Shown here piece by piece: positions 16,443 through 24,267 of a DNA stretch of 31,301 bases. This DNA comes from an uncultured Bacilli bacterium (GTDB taxonomy: Bacteria > Bacillota_I > Bacilli_A > RF39 > UBA660). Numbering within the stretch: the stretch's first letter is position 1; the number at the start of each line of letters is the position of its first letter. The position numbers were made by a program, and so were the translations under genes. The stretch lies in NCBI GenBank assembly GCA_934086395.1, contig CAKOIE010000018.1:1-31301 (forward strand). The letters run 5' to 3'. The notes under the pieces were generated by a model, which was given only the letters and a program-made list of their open reading frames with translations, ran no database searches and was not told the origin of the DNA.

Positions 16443-17297
16443 TTAACTAGAGGATTGTAATCTGTAATTAACAGGTGACAATCCTTTTAATTTCTCTTTT
16501 ATTCTATCATTATTATAATAATAAATATAGTTATCAATTGCTTTTATTAGATCATCTAATGTTTCATAATTATCCTCCTGATCATAAAACATTTCGGTTT
16601 TAAGTAGTCCAAAAAAGTTTTCCATCATTCCATTATCTAAGCTATTTCCTTTCCTAGACATACTTTGATTTATTCCTTTGTTTTTTAATCTTTGTTGATA
16701 AGATACATGTTGATATTGCCATCCTTGATCCGAATGAAATATTAACCCTTCAAGATTATTATTTTTATCAAAAGCTTTGTTCAACATATCATTTATCTGA
16801 TTTAAATTAGGTGATTTAGACGTGTTATAAGATATTATTTCTCCATTAAACCCATCTAATATTGGTGATAAATAACATTTTTCTCCTCTTAGATTGAATT
16901 CTGTTACATCTGTATACCATTTTTCATTCGGCTTATCTGAATTAAAATTTCTTTTAATTAAATTATCTGCAATTTTACCAACAGTACCTTTATAGGAAGA
17001 ATATTTTCTTTTATTTCTTTTTAATGGCTTTAATCCTAATTTTACCATTATTCTATAAACTTTCTTATGATTTACATTATAACCTTGATTTCTTAATTCT
17101 AACGTAATTCTGCGATAACCATATCTTTCTTTATTATTAATAAATATTTCTTTTATTTTAGTTATTATTTCTTTATTTTTATCATCTTTATCAACTTTAG
17201 ACAAAGTATAGTAATACACCGATTTAGCTAAACCAGATATTTTTAGAAGAATCTTTAAATCATATTTTAGCCGAAGTTCATTTACAACATTTACTTT
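16443..17297 (-). CDS. IS3-family transposase OrfB (DDE integrase core)
   Basis: The catalytic part of the element's transposase. Reading in the OrfB frame from the slippery site gives the typical start (KVNVVNELRLKYDLKILLKI, then SGLAKSVYYY), an HTH_21-like segment (NKERYGYRRITLELRNQGY), and the rve integrase core. The DDE residues are visible in WYTDVTEF, FHSDQGWQYQ and NGMMENFFGLLKTE. The core is uninterrupted. A GTG-like start at 17219 is possible for a free OrfB, but production as an OrfAB fusion by -1 slippage at 17294-17299 (AAA AAG in the OrfA frame) is the family norm and fits the overlap seen. Confidence 0.88.
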   Translation of the reverse strand, partial: KVNVVNELRLKYDLKILLKISGLAKSVYYYTLSKVDKDDKNKEIITKIKEIFINNKERYGYRRITLELRNQGYNVNHKKVYRIMVKLGLKPLKRNKRKYSSYKGTVGKIADNLIKRNFNSDKPNEKWYTDVTEFNLRGEKCYLSPILDGFNGEIISYNTSKSPNLNQINDMLNKAFDKNNNLEGLIFHSDQGWQYQHVSYQQRLKNKGINQSMSRKGNSLDNGMMENFFGLLKTEMFYDQEDNYETLDDLIKAIDNYIYYYNNDRIKEKLKGLSPVNYRLQSSS

Positions 17298-17791
17298 TTC
17301 TTTTGTTGTTGATTCTTCCTTGCTTGAACAACGGCTCTCAATTTTTTTGAGTATTCTAATTCTGCTTTTAAATATAAATTTTCTTCTTTTAATTTTCTAT
17401 TTTCTTCTTCAAGATTTTCATTTCCTTGTTTATTTTTCACTTTAGGCATAGCTGACCGACCTCGCTTTCGTTCAACTATATTATAACCATTTTTTATATA
17501 ATTAGAAACCCATCCATGTAATAGCGTTCTACTTTTTAAACCGCCACTTAAAGCTATATTAAATATGGAATCTTCTTTTTTTAATACTTTAGTAATTAGT
17601 TCTTGTTTCAAACTTGTAGGATAATTATTAGTTTTAACATAACTATCCCAACCATACATTTCGATTAATTTCAAAAAATATCTTAAATTAGAGAAATTTA
17701 TATGATATTTTTTTGCTAATCCTTGAATTGATACTCCATCACAATATTCTTGATATATTTTCTTTTTAAGTTCTAAATTCATTTTTTCCAT
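17291..17791 (-). CDS. IS3-family transposase OrfA (HTH and leucine zipper)
   Basis: A 166-residue DNA-binding subunit of IS150-group size. Two helix-turn-helix segments are visible (IYQEYCDGVSIQGLAKKYH near the N-terminus; a second around residues 65-105), followed by a basic RKRGR-like segment and a coiled coil (NLEEENRKLKEENLYLKAEL). The last codons read QQQKKK and the stop lies inside the A-rich frameshift window, so ribosomes can slip into OrfB. The SD is GAGG upstream of the ATG at 17791. Confidence 0.88.
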   Translation of the reverse strand: MEKMNLELKKKIYQEYCDGVSIQGLAKKYHINFSNLRYFLKLIEMYGWDSYVKTNNYPTSLKQELITKVLKKEDSIFNIALSGGLKSRTLLHGWVSNYIKNGYNIVERKRGRSAMPKVKNKQGNENLEEENRKLKEENLYLKAELEYSKKLRAVVQARKNQQQKKK

Positions 17792-17831
17792 AATAAAACC
17801 TCATTTCCTTTTGTCCAAGAAATGGGGTTCA

Positions 17832-17932
17832 TATCACGTATAGAATGGTGTCTTAACCAAATATTTATAGGATAGGCATTCAGCATTCGAAAACTAAATG
17901 TTCCTTTTCTATTATATGTAGGTTTCCCCTAC
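17832..17932 (-). ncRNA. Candidate antisense antitoxin RNA, truncated by the IS
   Basis: A leftward RNA should start near 17932 from the promoter at 17939-17967. Its 5' end can fold into a perfect small hairpin (TGTAGG and CCTACA arms within 17917-17933). No ORF is seen in it. It runs toward the toxin gene and, before the IS arrived, would have ended in a hairpin formed by 17853-17838 and 16403-16388 (AGACAC, CATTC and TAT matches with two bulges), followed by ATTTTTG within the toxin's last codons. That gives an RNA of about 130 nt overlapping the toxin 3' end, as in convergent type I systems. The IS now separates these parts. Confidence 0.45.
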
Positions 17933-17938
17933 AAATAC

Positions 17939-17967
17939 ATTGTAGCACAAAATAAATATTATTTCAA
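17939..17967 (-). promoter_or_regulatory. Promoter of the candidate antisense RNA
   Basis: On the minus strand TTGAAA (17967-17962) and TACAAT (17944-17939) lie 17 bp apart. The hexamers and spacing match the RNase J-like gene promoter. No protein gene follows it before the IS. Confidence 0.6.
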
Positions 17968-18009
17968 TTGGTTATAAAATTTGTTTTTATAAAAGTGTTA
18001 AAAAGAGTA

Positions 18010-18050
18010 TTGACTTTTTGCCTTGTTATTAATATTATGTTAATAACAAG
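18010..18050 (+). promoter_or_regulatory. Promoter with large palindromic operator
   Basis: TTGACT (18010-18015) and TATTAT (18033-18038) have a 17-bp spacer. A perfect 11-bp inverted repeat, CTTGTTATTAA (18022-18032) and TTAATAACAAG (18040-18050), flanks the -10 box. A bound dimer would block RNA polymerase, so repression is likely. The regulator is not identified. Confidence 0.65.
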
Positions 18051-18093
18051 AAAACATTCTTGTAGATAAAGAAAAGAGAAAGAGAAACTAAAA

Positions 18094-18690
18094 ATGAAAG
18101 AAAATTTAACCATTAAAGACAATCTATATTATTATGATTTAATATCAGAATTAAAAGATAAGGCAAATATTGAAAAAATAAATGATTCTGAACAAAAAAC
18201 AAGAATAGAAGAAAGAAGAAAGATAATCGAAACAAAAGATTCTAAAGGTAATTTAAAATATATAACTAGCCCTTTTGCATCTGAATTATTATCTATTTGT
18301 AAATATATTTCTATACCATCTCAAAATGGTGCAATAATTACAACTTTAAATGATTTAGAAAATTATCAAAAAGAGGTTTTAGAAATTATAAATGAACTTG
18401 AAAAATTAAATAAAGAAAATAATACATTACTAAAACTTATAAATATAATTTCAAATATGGGATATATAGATTATTTTTCATTAGGAACTATTTCAGAACA
18501 AAGAGTATGTTTAACTAAAGAAAATAATAGCTATCAAGTATTTACAACAGAAAAAGGAATTATTTATGATATAAAAATTTTTGAAAAATTAGAAGATGCC
18601 TGTATTTGTGTAATTAATGAGCTTTCCTATAGTGATAAAGAATTTAAAGAAAATGCTCTAAAATTTAAAAAGATTGTCAAAATTAAATGA
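18094..18690 (+). CDS. Hypothetical protein, 198 residues
   Basis: Not recognised. It is a soluble, Glu/Lys/Asn-rich protein without signal peptide or membrane helix. The N-terminal half is charged and helical (LKDKANIEKINDSEQKTRIE). The middle contains a leucine-rich coiled-coil-like stretch (about 85-115: LENYQKEVLEIINELEKLNK). The C-terminal part looks like a small alpha/beta unit (SLGTISEQRVCLTKENN, then KGIIYDIKIFEKLEDACICV). It is a single-gene unit with its own operator-bearing promoter and terminator, placed next to an IS and a candidate toxin locus. This suggests accessory DNA. An immunity or antitoxin role is conceivable but nothing in the sequence proves it. Confidence 0.7.
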   Translation: MKENLTIKDNLYYYDLISELKDKANIEKINDSEQKTRIEERRKIIETKDSKGNLKYITSPFASELLSICKYISIPSQNGAIITTLNDLENYQKEVLEIINELEKLNKENNTLLKLINIISNMGYIDYFSLGTISEQRVCLTKENNSYQVFTTEKGIIYDIKIFEKLEDACICVINELSYSDKEFKENALKFKKIVKIK

Positions 18691-18717
18691 CATAGAACTT
18701 ATATCTATGTCATTTTT
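18685..18717 (+). terminator. Strong hairpin terminator between convergent genes
   Basis: AAATGACATAGA and TCTATGTCATTT form a perfect 12-bp stem overlapping the stop codon of the upstream gene, followed by T residues. The A/T flanks could also serve the minus-strand gene. Confidence 0.8.
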
Positions 18718-18738
18718 CGTTATATTAAGTGATATCAA

Positions 18739-18927
18739 CTAATTGTTATTGTTGTTATTTCCCCAGCTCCAACCAGCACCAATAATTATTACTAGTAAAA
18801 TGAATAAAACAATCCATAAAGCAGCACCTAGTCCATATCCACCAGTTGTATTTCCTACATATCCGGTATTGCAGCAAGGATTAGAATAACCATAATTAGT
18901 ACCACCATTATATCCATAATAATACAT
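18739..18927 (-). CDS. Small YjcZ-like membrane peptide
   Basis: 62 residues. A Tyr/Gly/Asn-rich N-terminus (MYYYGYNGGTNYGYSNPCCN) precedes one hydrophobic helix, LWIVLFILLVIIIGAGWSWG, and an Asn tail. The helix with its ILL-x-III-GA-x-W pattern resembles the YjcZ family of tiny proteins, first named in Bacillus sporulation but also found in non-sporulating Firmicutes. A perfect AGGAGG SD (18940-18935) precedes the ATG, and TATAAT on the minus strand (18956-18951) may be its -10. No sporulation gene is seen in the window. Membrane location is well supported; function is not known. Confidence 0.7.
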   Translation of the reverse strand: MYYYGYNGGTNYGYSNPCCNTGYVGNTTGGYGLGAALWIVLFILLVIIIGAGWSWGNNNNNN

Positions 18928-19055
18928 ACTTATACCTCCTAACCGTATCTATTATAGTTTACGTTTATAGTCTGAAATTTGTTAATAAAAAAGTTCAATA
19001 TCTATTTTAATATTTAATTTAATAGTTTATAATGAGACATAAGGAGGATAATAAT

Positions 19056-19604
19056 ATGTTTGGTTATATAAAAGGAACAATAAAAATAATAGAAAGTAAT
19101 TATGTAATTATTGATAACAATGGAATTGGTTATATTATATATGTAGCTAATCCTTATAGTTATGAAATAGATAAAGATTATACAATTTATACTTATACAT
19201 TTATAAGTGAAAATGAAAATACATTATATGGATTTAAATCATTAGAAGAAAAAGCATTATTTTTAAAGTTAACTAGTGTAAAAGGATTAGGTCCTAAAAC
19301 AGCGTTACCAATGCTTGCAACTGGAAGTATTTCTGGAATAAGTGATGCAATTGAAAGAGAAAATATCCTATATTTAAAGAAATTTCCTAAAGTAGGAGAG
19401 AAACTTGCCCGTCAAATGATTTTAGATTTAAAAGGAAAACTAGGAAATATTACAATTGAGAAAACTGAAGACGATGAATTAGTAGAAGTTCTAGAGAGTT
19501 TGGGATATAAACCAGCTGACATTAAACATATTTTACCTAATATAAATAAAGAATTAAAACTAGAAGAACAAATAAAAGAAGCATTAAAATTAATGTTAAA
19601 ATAA
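19056..19604 (+). CDS. ruvA: Holliday junction branch migration protein RuvA
   Basis: The four-way-junction-binding subunit of the RuvAB motor. It has 182 residues: an OB-fold N-terminus (MFGYIKGTI, then NGIGYIIYV), helix-hairpin-helix motifs (LTSVKGLGPKTALPML and FPKVGEKLARQMILDLKGKL) and a short C-terminal RuvB-binding UBA-like domain (LVEVLESLGYKPADI). A start 24 bases upstream is open in frame but would lie across the SD GGAGG, so the ATG at 19056 is right. The stop codon overlaps the SD of ruvB, indicating coupled translation. Confidence 0.95.
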   Translation: MFGYIKGTIKIIESNYVIIDNNGIGYIIYVANPYSYEIDKDYTIYTYTFISENENTLYGFKSLEEKALFLKLTSVKGLGPKTALPMLATGSISGISDAIERENILYLKKFPKVGEKLARQMILDLKGKLGNITIEKTEDDELVEVLESLGYKPADIKHILPNINKELKLEEQIKEALKLMLK

Positions 19605-19617
19605 GGAGGATGATTAA

Positions 19618-20619
19618 GTGGAAAAAGAAAGAATTATAACTGGAGAAGAATTACAAGAAGATACATTTGATGACAACATTAGACCACAGTCTTTAAATGA
19701 ATACGTTGGGCAAACTGAAGTTAAAGAAAACATGCGTGTCTTTATTGAAGCAGCTAAATTAAGAAAAGAATCACTAGATCACGTTTTACTATATGGTCCT
19801 CCTGGACTAGGTAAAACTACGCTTGCTCATATTATCGCTAATGAATTAGGAACTAATATTAAAACAACAACTGGTCCAGCTTTAGAAAAAAGTGGTGACC
19901 TAGCCGCAGTACTATCTAACTTAGAGCCCGGCGATGTTCTATTTATCGATGAAATACACCGTATTCCTAAGTTTATTGAAGAAATATTATATTCAGCTAT
20001 GGAAGATTTTGAACTAGATATTGTTGTTGGACAAGAAGGTTCAACTAGAAGTATTAAAATCGATTTACCTCCATTTACTTTAGTTGGAGCAACAACAAGA
20101 GCAGGAGATATTTCAGCACCATTAAGAGATCGTTTTGGAATTGTATCTAAATTAAATTATTATACTGAAGAAGAACTAAAAAATATTATTAAACGTACTA
20201 GTAGAGTATTAGGTATGGATATTGAAGATAATGCTGCTTTAGAACTTGCAAGAAGAAGCCGTAAGACACCACGTATTGCCAATCGTTTATTTAAAAGAGT
20301 AAGAGATTTTGCTTGTGTTAAAGGAGAAAGTTTAATAACTCTTGATACAACTAGAACATCACTTCAAAGATTAAAAGTAGATAAATATGGTTTAGATTCA
20401 ATTGATATTGAGTACTTAGATGCTATCATCAACAAATTTAATGGTGGACCAGTAGGAGTTGAAACTATCTCAAGCGCTATTGGCGAAGAACAATCAACTA
20501 TAGAGGATGTAGTAGAGCCTTACTTAATGCAAGAAGGGTTTATAAAAAGAACTCCAAGAGGAAGAGTAGTAACTGAAAAGAGCTATGAACACTTAAATAA
20601 TTTAAATGAATTAAATTAA
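19618..20619 (+). CDS. ruvB: Holliday junction DNA helicase RuvB
   Basis: The AAA+ hexameric motor of branch migration. It has 333 residues with Walker A GPPGLGKTT (from residue 60), Walker B LFIDEIHR (Asp111, Glu112), an arginine-containing sensor region (GATTRAGDISAPLRDRFG), a lid domain, and the C-terminal winged helix (GPVGVETISSAIGEE and RTPRGRVVTEKSYEHL). The start is GTG at 19618, supported by AAGGAGGA (19602-19610). It is co-transcribed with ruvA. Confidence 0.96.
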   Translation: MEKERIITGEELQEDTFDDNIRPQSLNEYVGQTEVKENMRVFIEAAKLRKESLDHVLLYGPPGLGKTTLAHIIANELGTNIKTTTGPALEKSGDLAAVLSNLEPGDVLFIDEIHRIPKFIEEILYSAMEDFELDIVVGQEGSTRSIKIDLPPFTLVGATTRAGDISAPLRDRFGIVSKLNYYTEEELKNIIKRTSRVLGMDIEDNAALELARRSRKTPRIANRLFKRVRDFACVKGESLITLDTTRTSLQRLKVDKYGLDSIDIEYLDAIINKFNGGPVGVETISSAIGEEQSTIEDVVEPYLMQEGFIKRTPRGRVVTEKSYEHLNNLNELN

Positions 20620-20670
20620 TGTATGTAAATAAGTATGAACAATATTTATTAATTTAATCATACATTTTTT
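20618..20670 (+). terminator. Probable terminator after ruvB
   Basis: AATGTATG (20618-20625) and CATACATT (20659-20666) pair perfectly, but across a long A/T loop of 33 bases, and end in a T-run. The long loop lowers confidence. Confidence 0.55.
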
Positions 20671-20699
20671 TCTTATATTTGAAAGAAAGGTGAAATAAT

Positions 20700-21659
20700 T
20701 TGAATCGAAGATTAAACAAATTACTAAAAGAATATGAAAAATACCAAGATAAAGTAATCGATTTAGCATGTAACAAAGCCTATTTAACAAAGGATAATCT
20801 AAAAGATTTAACCCAAAATATCTATCTGAATATCAAAAACAAGCAATATCAAGATATTGAAGATTTACTGAAATATACTATTAACATTTTATTTAAATGT
20901 AAATATATTAAACTTTATAATGAAAAAGATTTCCTAAATCAAAATATATTTTATCTAAATTATTCAAATAATGACGATTACTTAGTTTCTAATAATAGAG
21001 GACTAATTGACTATGAAGAATTACAAAAATTAATTATTTCTAAAAATCCTGATTATATTTTGATTGGATCAACATACTACACCAGATTTATCGATTATAA
21101 GAAAATAAAAGAAATAGCAAATTTAATAAATGCTAAACTAATTGTTGATATATCAAATATATCCGGTTTAATTTTAACTAACAAAGTTCCATCACCATTT
21201 GAATATACTGACTATATAATCTGCACTTTAAATAAACAATTACAAGGAACAAATGAAACTATTCTTTTATCAAACACCAATGAATTAACTTATGACTTAT
21301 CTATAAACAATACCATTAACACACTAAATACATTATTAAATGTAACAACAGATGAATATAGAGAACTTATAAATAACTGTTTAATTAATGCAAAAGAATT
21401 ACAAAAATCTTTTGAAGAAGAAAAAATTTCATTATTAAGTCTAGGAACTGATAATAACTTATTAATTATAAATACTGAAATAAATTATCAAATTAAGTGT
21501 AAAGATGCCTTTAATTTACTTCTTAAAAATGATATTATAATTAAAGAGAATAACTTAGGGATAATTTTAAACACTAGTAATATGACATTTAAAGGATATA
21601 CTCCAAACGATTTCTATTTACTAGGTAAAAAAATAAATAAAATATTAAAGGAGAGATAA
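20700..21659 (+). CDS. Shortened, divergent SHMT-like (GlyA-like) protein
   Basis: A 319-residue protein resembling serine hydroxymethyltransferase in its large domain but about 100 residues shorter than usual GlyA. Recognisable steps are GLIDYEELQKLI (SHMT: GLIDYDEV-like), LIVDISNISGLI (SHMT: VDxAHIAGL; here the His is Asn153, Asp150 kept), CTLNKQLQGTNE (SHMT: THKTLRGPRGG; the PLP lysine is retained as Lys179 but the preceding His is Asn) and LGTDNNLLIINTEI (SHMT: GGTDNHLVLVDL). The N-terminal substrate and folate region is poorly conserved. It starts at TTG 20700 with SD AAAGGTGA and ends two bases before thyA, so it heads the thymidylate cluster, where SHMT activity would belong. Whether it is active is doubtful. 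Confidence 0.7.
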   Translation: MNRRLNKLLKEYEKYQDKVIDLACNKAYLTKDNLKDLTQNIYLNIKNKQYQDIEDLLKYTINILFKCKYIKLYNEKDFLNQNIFYLNYSNNDDYLVSNNRGLIDYEELQKLIISKNPDYILIGSTYYTRFIDYKKIKEIANLINAKLIVDISNISGLILTNKVPSPFEYTDYIICTLNKQLQGTNETILLSNTNELTYDLSINNTINTLNTLLNVTTDEYRELINNCLINAKELQKSFEEEKISLLSLGTDNNLLIINTEINYQIKCKDAFNLLLKNDIIIKENNLGIILNTSNMTFKGYTPNDFYLLGKKINKILKER

Positions 21660-21661
21660 AT

Positions 21662-22747
21662 ATGTCAAAATGGGATGTAGAATACCTAAAACTATGTAAA
21701 AAAATATTAACAGAAGGAGTAGAAGTTGAAAATAGAACTGGCATAAACACCATGAAAATTTCTGACTATAACTTTAACTTTGATTTAAAAGAAGAATTTC
21801 CTTTCTTAACTACAAAACAACTATATTATAAAGCAGCAATTAAAGAAATTCTTTGGATTTATAAAGGAATTAATGATGTTAGATGGCTTCAAGAAAGAAA
21901 TGTTCATATTTGGGATGAATGGGAAGTAGAAGAAGATGGAATCTATCGTATTTATTATCCCGAAGGAAATGAACCATCAAATGCTCCTACTGAATTACCA
22001 GTTTATTATAATACTGGCATAACTGGTCCTGATGGGAAAGATATTTTAGAAAAAATGTATTACGATGAAAATGGTGAGTACCCTGAAAGTATTAAACCAG
22101 AAAATGCTAAACCATTAATGGCTAAAAGTACCAAAGAAGGAAAAGTTTTAAAATTTGCAAGATACTTTGGAAAAGATTATGCAAACACAATTGGTCATGC
22201 TTATGGCTATTCAATTAATAAAAGAAATATTTTTAATCGAACAGTTAATTTAATAAACGCTGTTAAAAAAGATCCTACAATATCAGATGGTAGAAGAATA
22301 ATTATGGATTTATGGCAAGAAGATGATATTAAAGATGCTGTTTTAAAACCATGTGTATTTTGTTCAATATGGAATGTATTAGATGGAAAACTAAACGCTA
22401 AAGTAGTTCAAAGAAGTTGTGATGTACCACTTGGTTTACCATTTAATGTGACTCAGTACTCATTCTTATTATATTTACTTGCCAAGATTACAGATTTAGA
22501 ACCAGGTAAAATAAACTATTCAATTGAAGATGCTCATATTTATGTAAATCAAATTGAGGGAATCAAAGAACAATTACAAAGACAAGAAGAAATAGAGAAG
22601 GGATTAAGAGAAGATTTAAAAGCCCCAGAATTAATACTTGATGAAAACATTAAATCAATAGACGATGTTGACGATAAAAAAGTTTCAAATGTAAAAGTAT
22701 TAAATTATAAACATCATGGACCTATAAAATTTCCTCTAGCTCAATAA
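21662..22747 (+). CDS. thyA: Thymidylate synthase ThyA
   Basis: Converts dUMP and methylene-tetrahydrofolate to dTMP and dihydrofolate. At 361 residues it is longer than the common 264-residue form, with an acidic, Pro-rich insert between about 85 and 155. Family features are NRTGINT near residue 22, the catalytic cysteine at 231 in LKPCVFCSIW, QRSCDVPLGLPFN (nucleotide phosphate binding), and SIEDAHIYVNQIEG. The PCH of most enzymes reads PCV. The start follows an SD-like AAAGGAG in the end of the preceding gene. It is coupled to dfrA, which recycles its product. Confidence 0.93.
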   Translation: MSKWDVEYLKLCKKILTEGVEVENRTGINTMKISDYNFNFDLKEEFPFLTTKQLYYKAAIKEILWIYKGINDVRWLQERNVHIWDEWEVEEDGIYRIYYPEGNEPSNAPTELPVYYNTGITGPDGKDILEKMYYDENGEYPESIKPENAKPLMAKSTKEGKVLKFARYFGKDYANTIGHAYGYSINKRNIFNRTVNLINAVKKDPTISDGRRIIMDLWQEDDIKDAVLKPCVFCSIWNVLDGKLNAKVVQRSCDVPLGLPFNVTQYSFLLYLLAKITDLEPGKINYSIEDAHIYVNQIEGIKEQLQRQEEIEKGLREDLKAPELILDENIKSIDDVDDKKVSNVKVLNYKHHGPIKFPLAQ

Positions 22748-22749
22748 CT

Positions 22750-23229
22750 ATGGTATCAATTATAGCCGCTATCGGAAAAAATAACGAACTAGGTCTAAAT
22801 AATAACTTAATATGGCATTTATCAGGTGATATGAAATTTTTTAAAACAATGACCACCGGCAAAACAGTAATTATGGGAAGAAAATGTTTTGAAAGCTTAC
22901 CAAATATATTACCTAATCGTAAAAATATAATTATTACTAGTAATCCAAATTATAAAGCAAGTGGAGCAATCATAATTAATTCAATTAAAGATGCAATAAC
23001 TTATATTGAAAATAGTGAAGAAGATATCTTTATAATTGGTGGTGCTAAAATATATGAAGAATTTTTACCGTATGTAGAGAATATTTATTTGACTGAAATA
23101 GATGCCGAGTCTTTAGCCGATGTTTATTTTCCTAATTTTGATAAAAACAATTTTAATAAAGAAATACTTGCAACAAATGAAGAAAAAGGTATAAAATATC
23201 AAATGTGTTTATATAGAAAAAGGTGTTAA
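22750..23229 (+). CDS. dfrA: Dihydrofolate reductase
   Basis: Reduces the dihydrofolate made by ThyA. It is 159 residues long, the normal size. Motifs are MVSIIAAIGKNNELG (N-terminal strand), IWHLSGDMKFFK (acidic catalytic Asp27), TVIMGRKCFESLP (NADPH binding) and IFIIGGAKIYEEF (GG cofactor loop). The ATG is two bases after the thyA stop with no clear SD, so translation is probably by reinitiation after thyA. It is followed closely by queA. Confidence 0.95.
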   Translation: MVSIIAAIGKNNELGLNNNLIWHLSGDMKFFKTMTTGKTVIMGRKCFESLPNILPNRKNIIITSNPNYKASGAIIINSIKDAITYIENSEEDIFIIGGAKIYEEFLPYVENIYLTEIDAESLADVYFPNFDKNNFNKEILATNEEKGIKYQMCLYRKRC

Positions 23230-23232
23230 AAA

Positions 23233-24258
23233 ATGAAAACAGATGATTTTGATTATAACTTACCAGATGAACTTATTGCTCAAACTCCCCTTAAAGATCG
23301 TTCATCTTCAAGATTAATGATTATGGATAAAAAAACAGGAGAAATAGAACATAAACATTTTTATAATATAATTGATTATTTAAATCCTGGTGATGCTTTA
23401 GTTATTAATGATTCTAAAGTAATACCTGCAAGAATTATTGGTATTAAAGAAGAAACTGGAGCAGTTATAGAATTATTACTTTTAAATGATCATGGAGAAG
23501 ACGTTTGGGAATGTTTAGCTAAACCTCAAAAAAGATTAAAAGAAGGAACCATTATCTCATTTGGAGATGGGTTATTAAAAGCAAAAGTATTAGAAATCAA
23601 AGAAGAAGGAATAACTCTTGTTAAACTAATATACGAAGGAATTTTACTTGAATTATTAGAAAAACTAGGAACAATGCCTCTTCCACCATACATTCACGAA
23701 AAATTAGAAAACCAAAGTAGATATCAAACAGTTTATGCTAAAGATTATGGATCTGCTGCTGCTCCAACTGCCGGACTTCATTTTACCCCTGAGTTATTAA
23801 AACAAATAGAGGATAAAGGAATTCATATTGTTAGAATAACACTTCATGTAGGACTTGGTACATTTAGACCAGTTAACGTAGAAGATGTAACTAAACATGT
23901 TATGCATACTGAACATTATGTTATTAGCACAGAAGCCGCTGATACTTTAAATAAAGTTAAAGAAAGTGGTCATGACATAATTGCTGTTGGTACAACCAGT
24001 GTTAGAACTTTAGAAACTAATTTATCTAAACATGATAAATTCACTCCTGAAGTATCAGCAACTAATATCTTCATTTATCCTGGTTTCAAATTTAAAGCAA
24101 TTGATCATTTAATAACTAACTTTCATTTACCAAAAAGTACATTAATTATGTTAGTATCCGCATTATCAACTAAAGAAAATATTTTAAATGCTTATAATAT
24201 TGCAGTCCAAGAAAAATATCGCTTTTTCTCATTTGGCGATGCAATGTATATTAAATAA
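23233..24258 (+). CDS. queA: tRNA preQ1(34) S-adenosylmethionine ribosyltransferase-isomerase QueA
   Basis: Transfers the ribosyl part of S-adenosylmethionine to preQ1 in tRNA to form epoxyqueuosine. It is full length (341 residues), with the family start FDYNLPDELIAQTPLKDRS, the conserved GDALVINDSKVIPARI, the active-site stretch YGSAAAPTAGLHFTPELL, HVGLGTFRPVNVEDV and the end EKYRFFSFGDAMYI. SD AAAGGTG overlaps the end of dfrA. In many Firmicutes queA follows ruvAB; here the thymidylate genes lie between. No tgt or other queuosine genes are in the window. Confidence 0.96.
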   Translation: MKTDDFDYNLPDELIAQTPLKDRSSSRLMIMDKKTGEIEHKHFYNIIDYLNPGDALVINDSKVIPARIIGIKEETGAVIELLLLNDHGEDVWECLAKPQKRLKEGTIISFGDGLLKAKVLEIKEEGITLVKLIYEGILLELLEKLGTMPLPPYIHEKLENQSRYQTVYAKDYGSAAAPTAGLHFTPELLKQIEDKGIHIVRITLHVGLGTFRPVNVEDVTKHVMHTEHYVISTEAADTLNKVKESGHDIIAVGTTSVRTLETNLSKHDKFTPEVSATNIFIYPGFKFKAIDHLITNFHLPKSTLIMLVSALSTKENILNAYNIAVQEKYRFFSFGDAMYIK

Positions 24259-24267
24259 AGGAGATTT

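Larger units (their letters stand above)
16408..17831 (-). mobile_element. IS3-family insertion sequence (IS150-like)
   Basis: A complete-looking element of 1424 bp with imperfect terminal inverted repeats. The left end reads TGAACCCCAAAAGTTGGACA, and the right end, read inward, TGAACCCCATTTCTTGGACA. Two overlapping frames on the minus strand encode OrfA and a DDE transposase OrfB, joined by a probable -1 frameshift. No clear target duplication was found next to the TG/CA ends. The element lies between the two arms of an inverted repeat (16388-16403 and 17838-17853), probably the former transcription terminator of the antisense RNA. Confidence 0.9.

Noticed and set aside
16404..17835. Target-site duplication of the IS3 element (TAT on both sides)
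   Set aside because: TAT at 16401-16403 is four bases away from the TG end while TAT at 17832-17834 is adjacent, so the match would require unequal element ends; chance is likely in AT-rich DNA.
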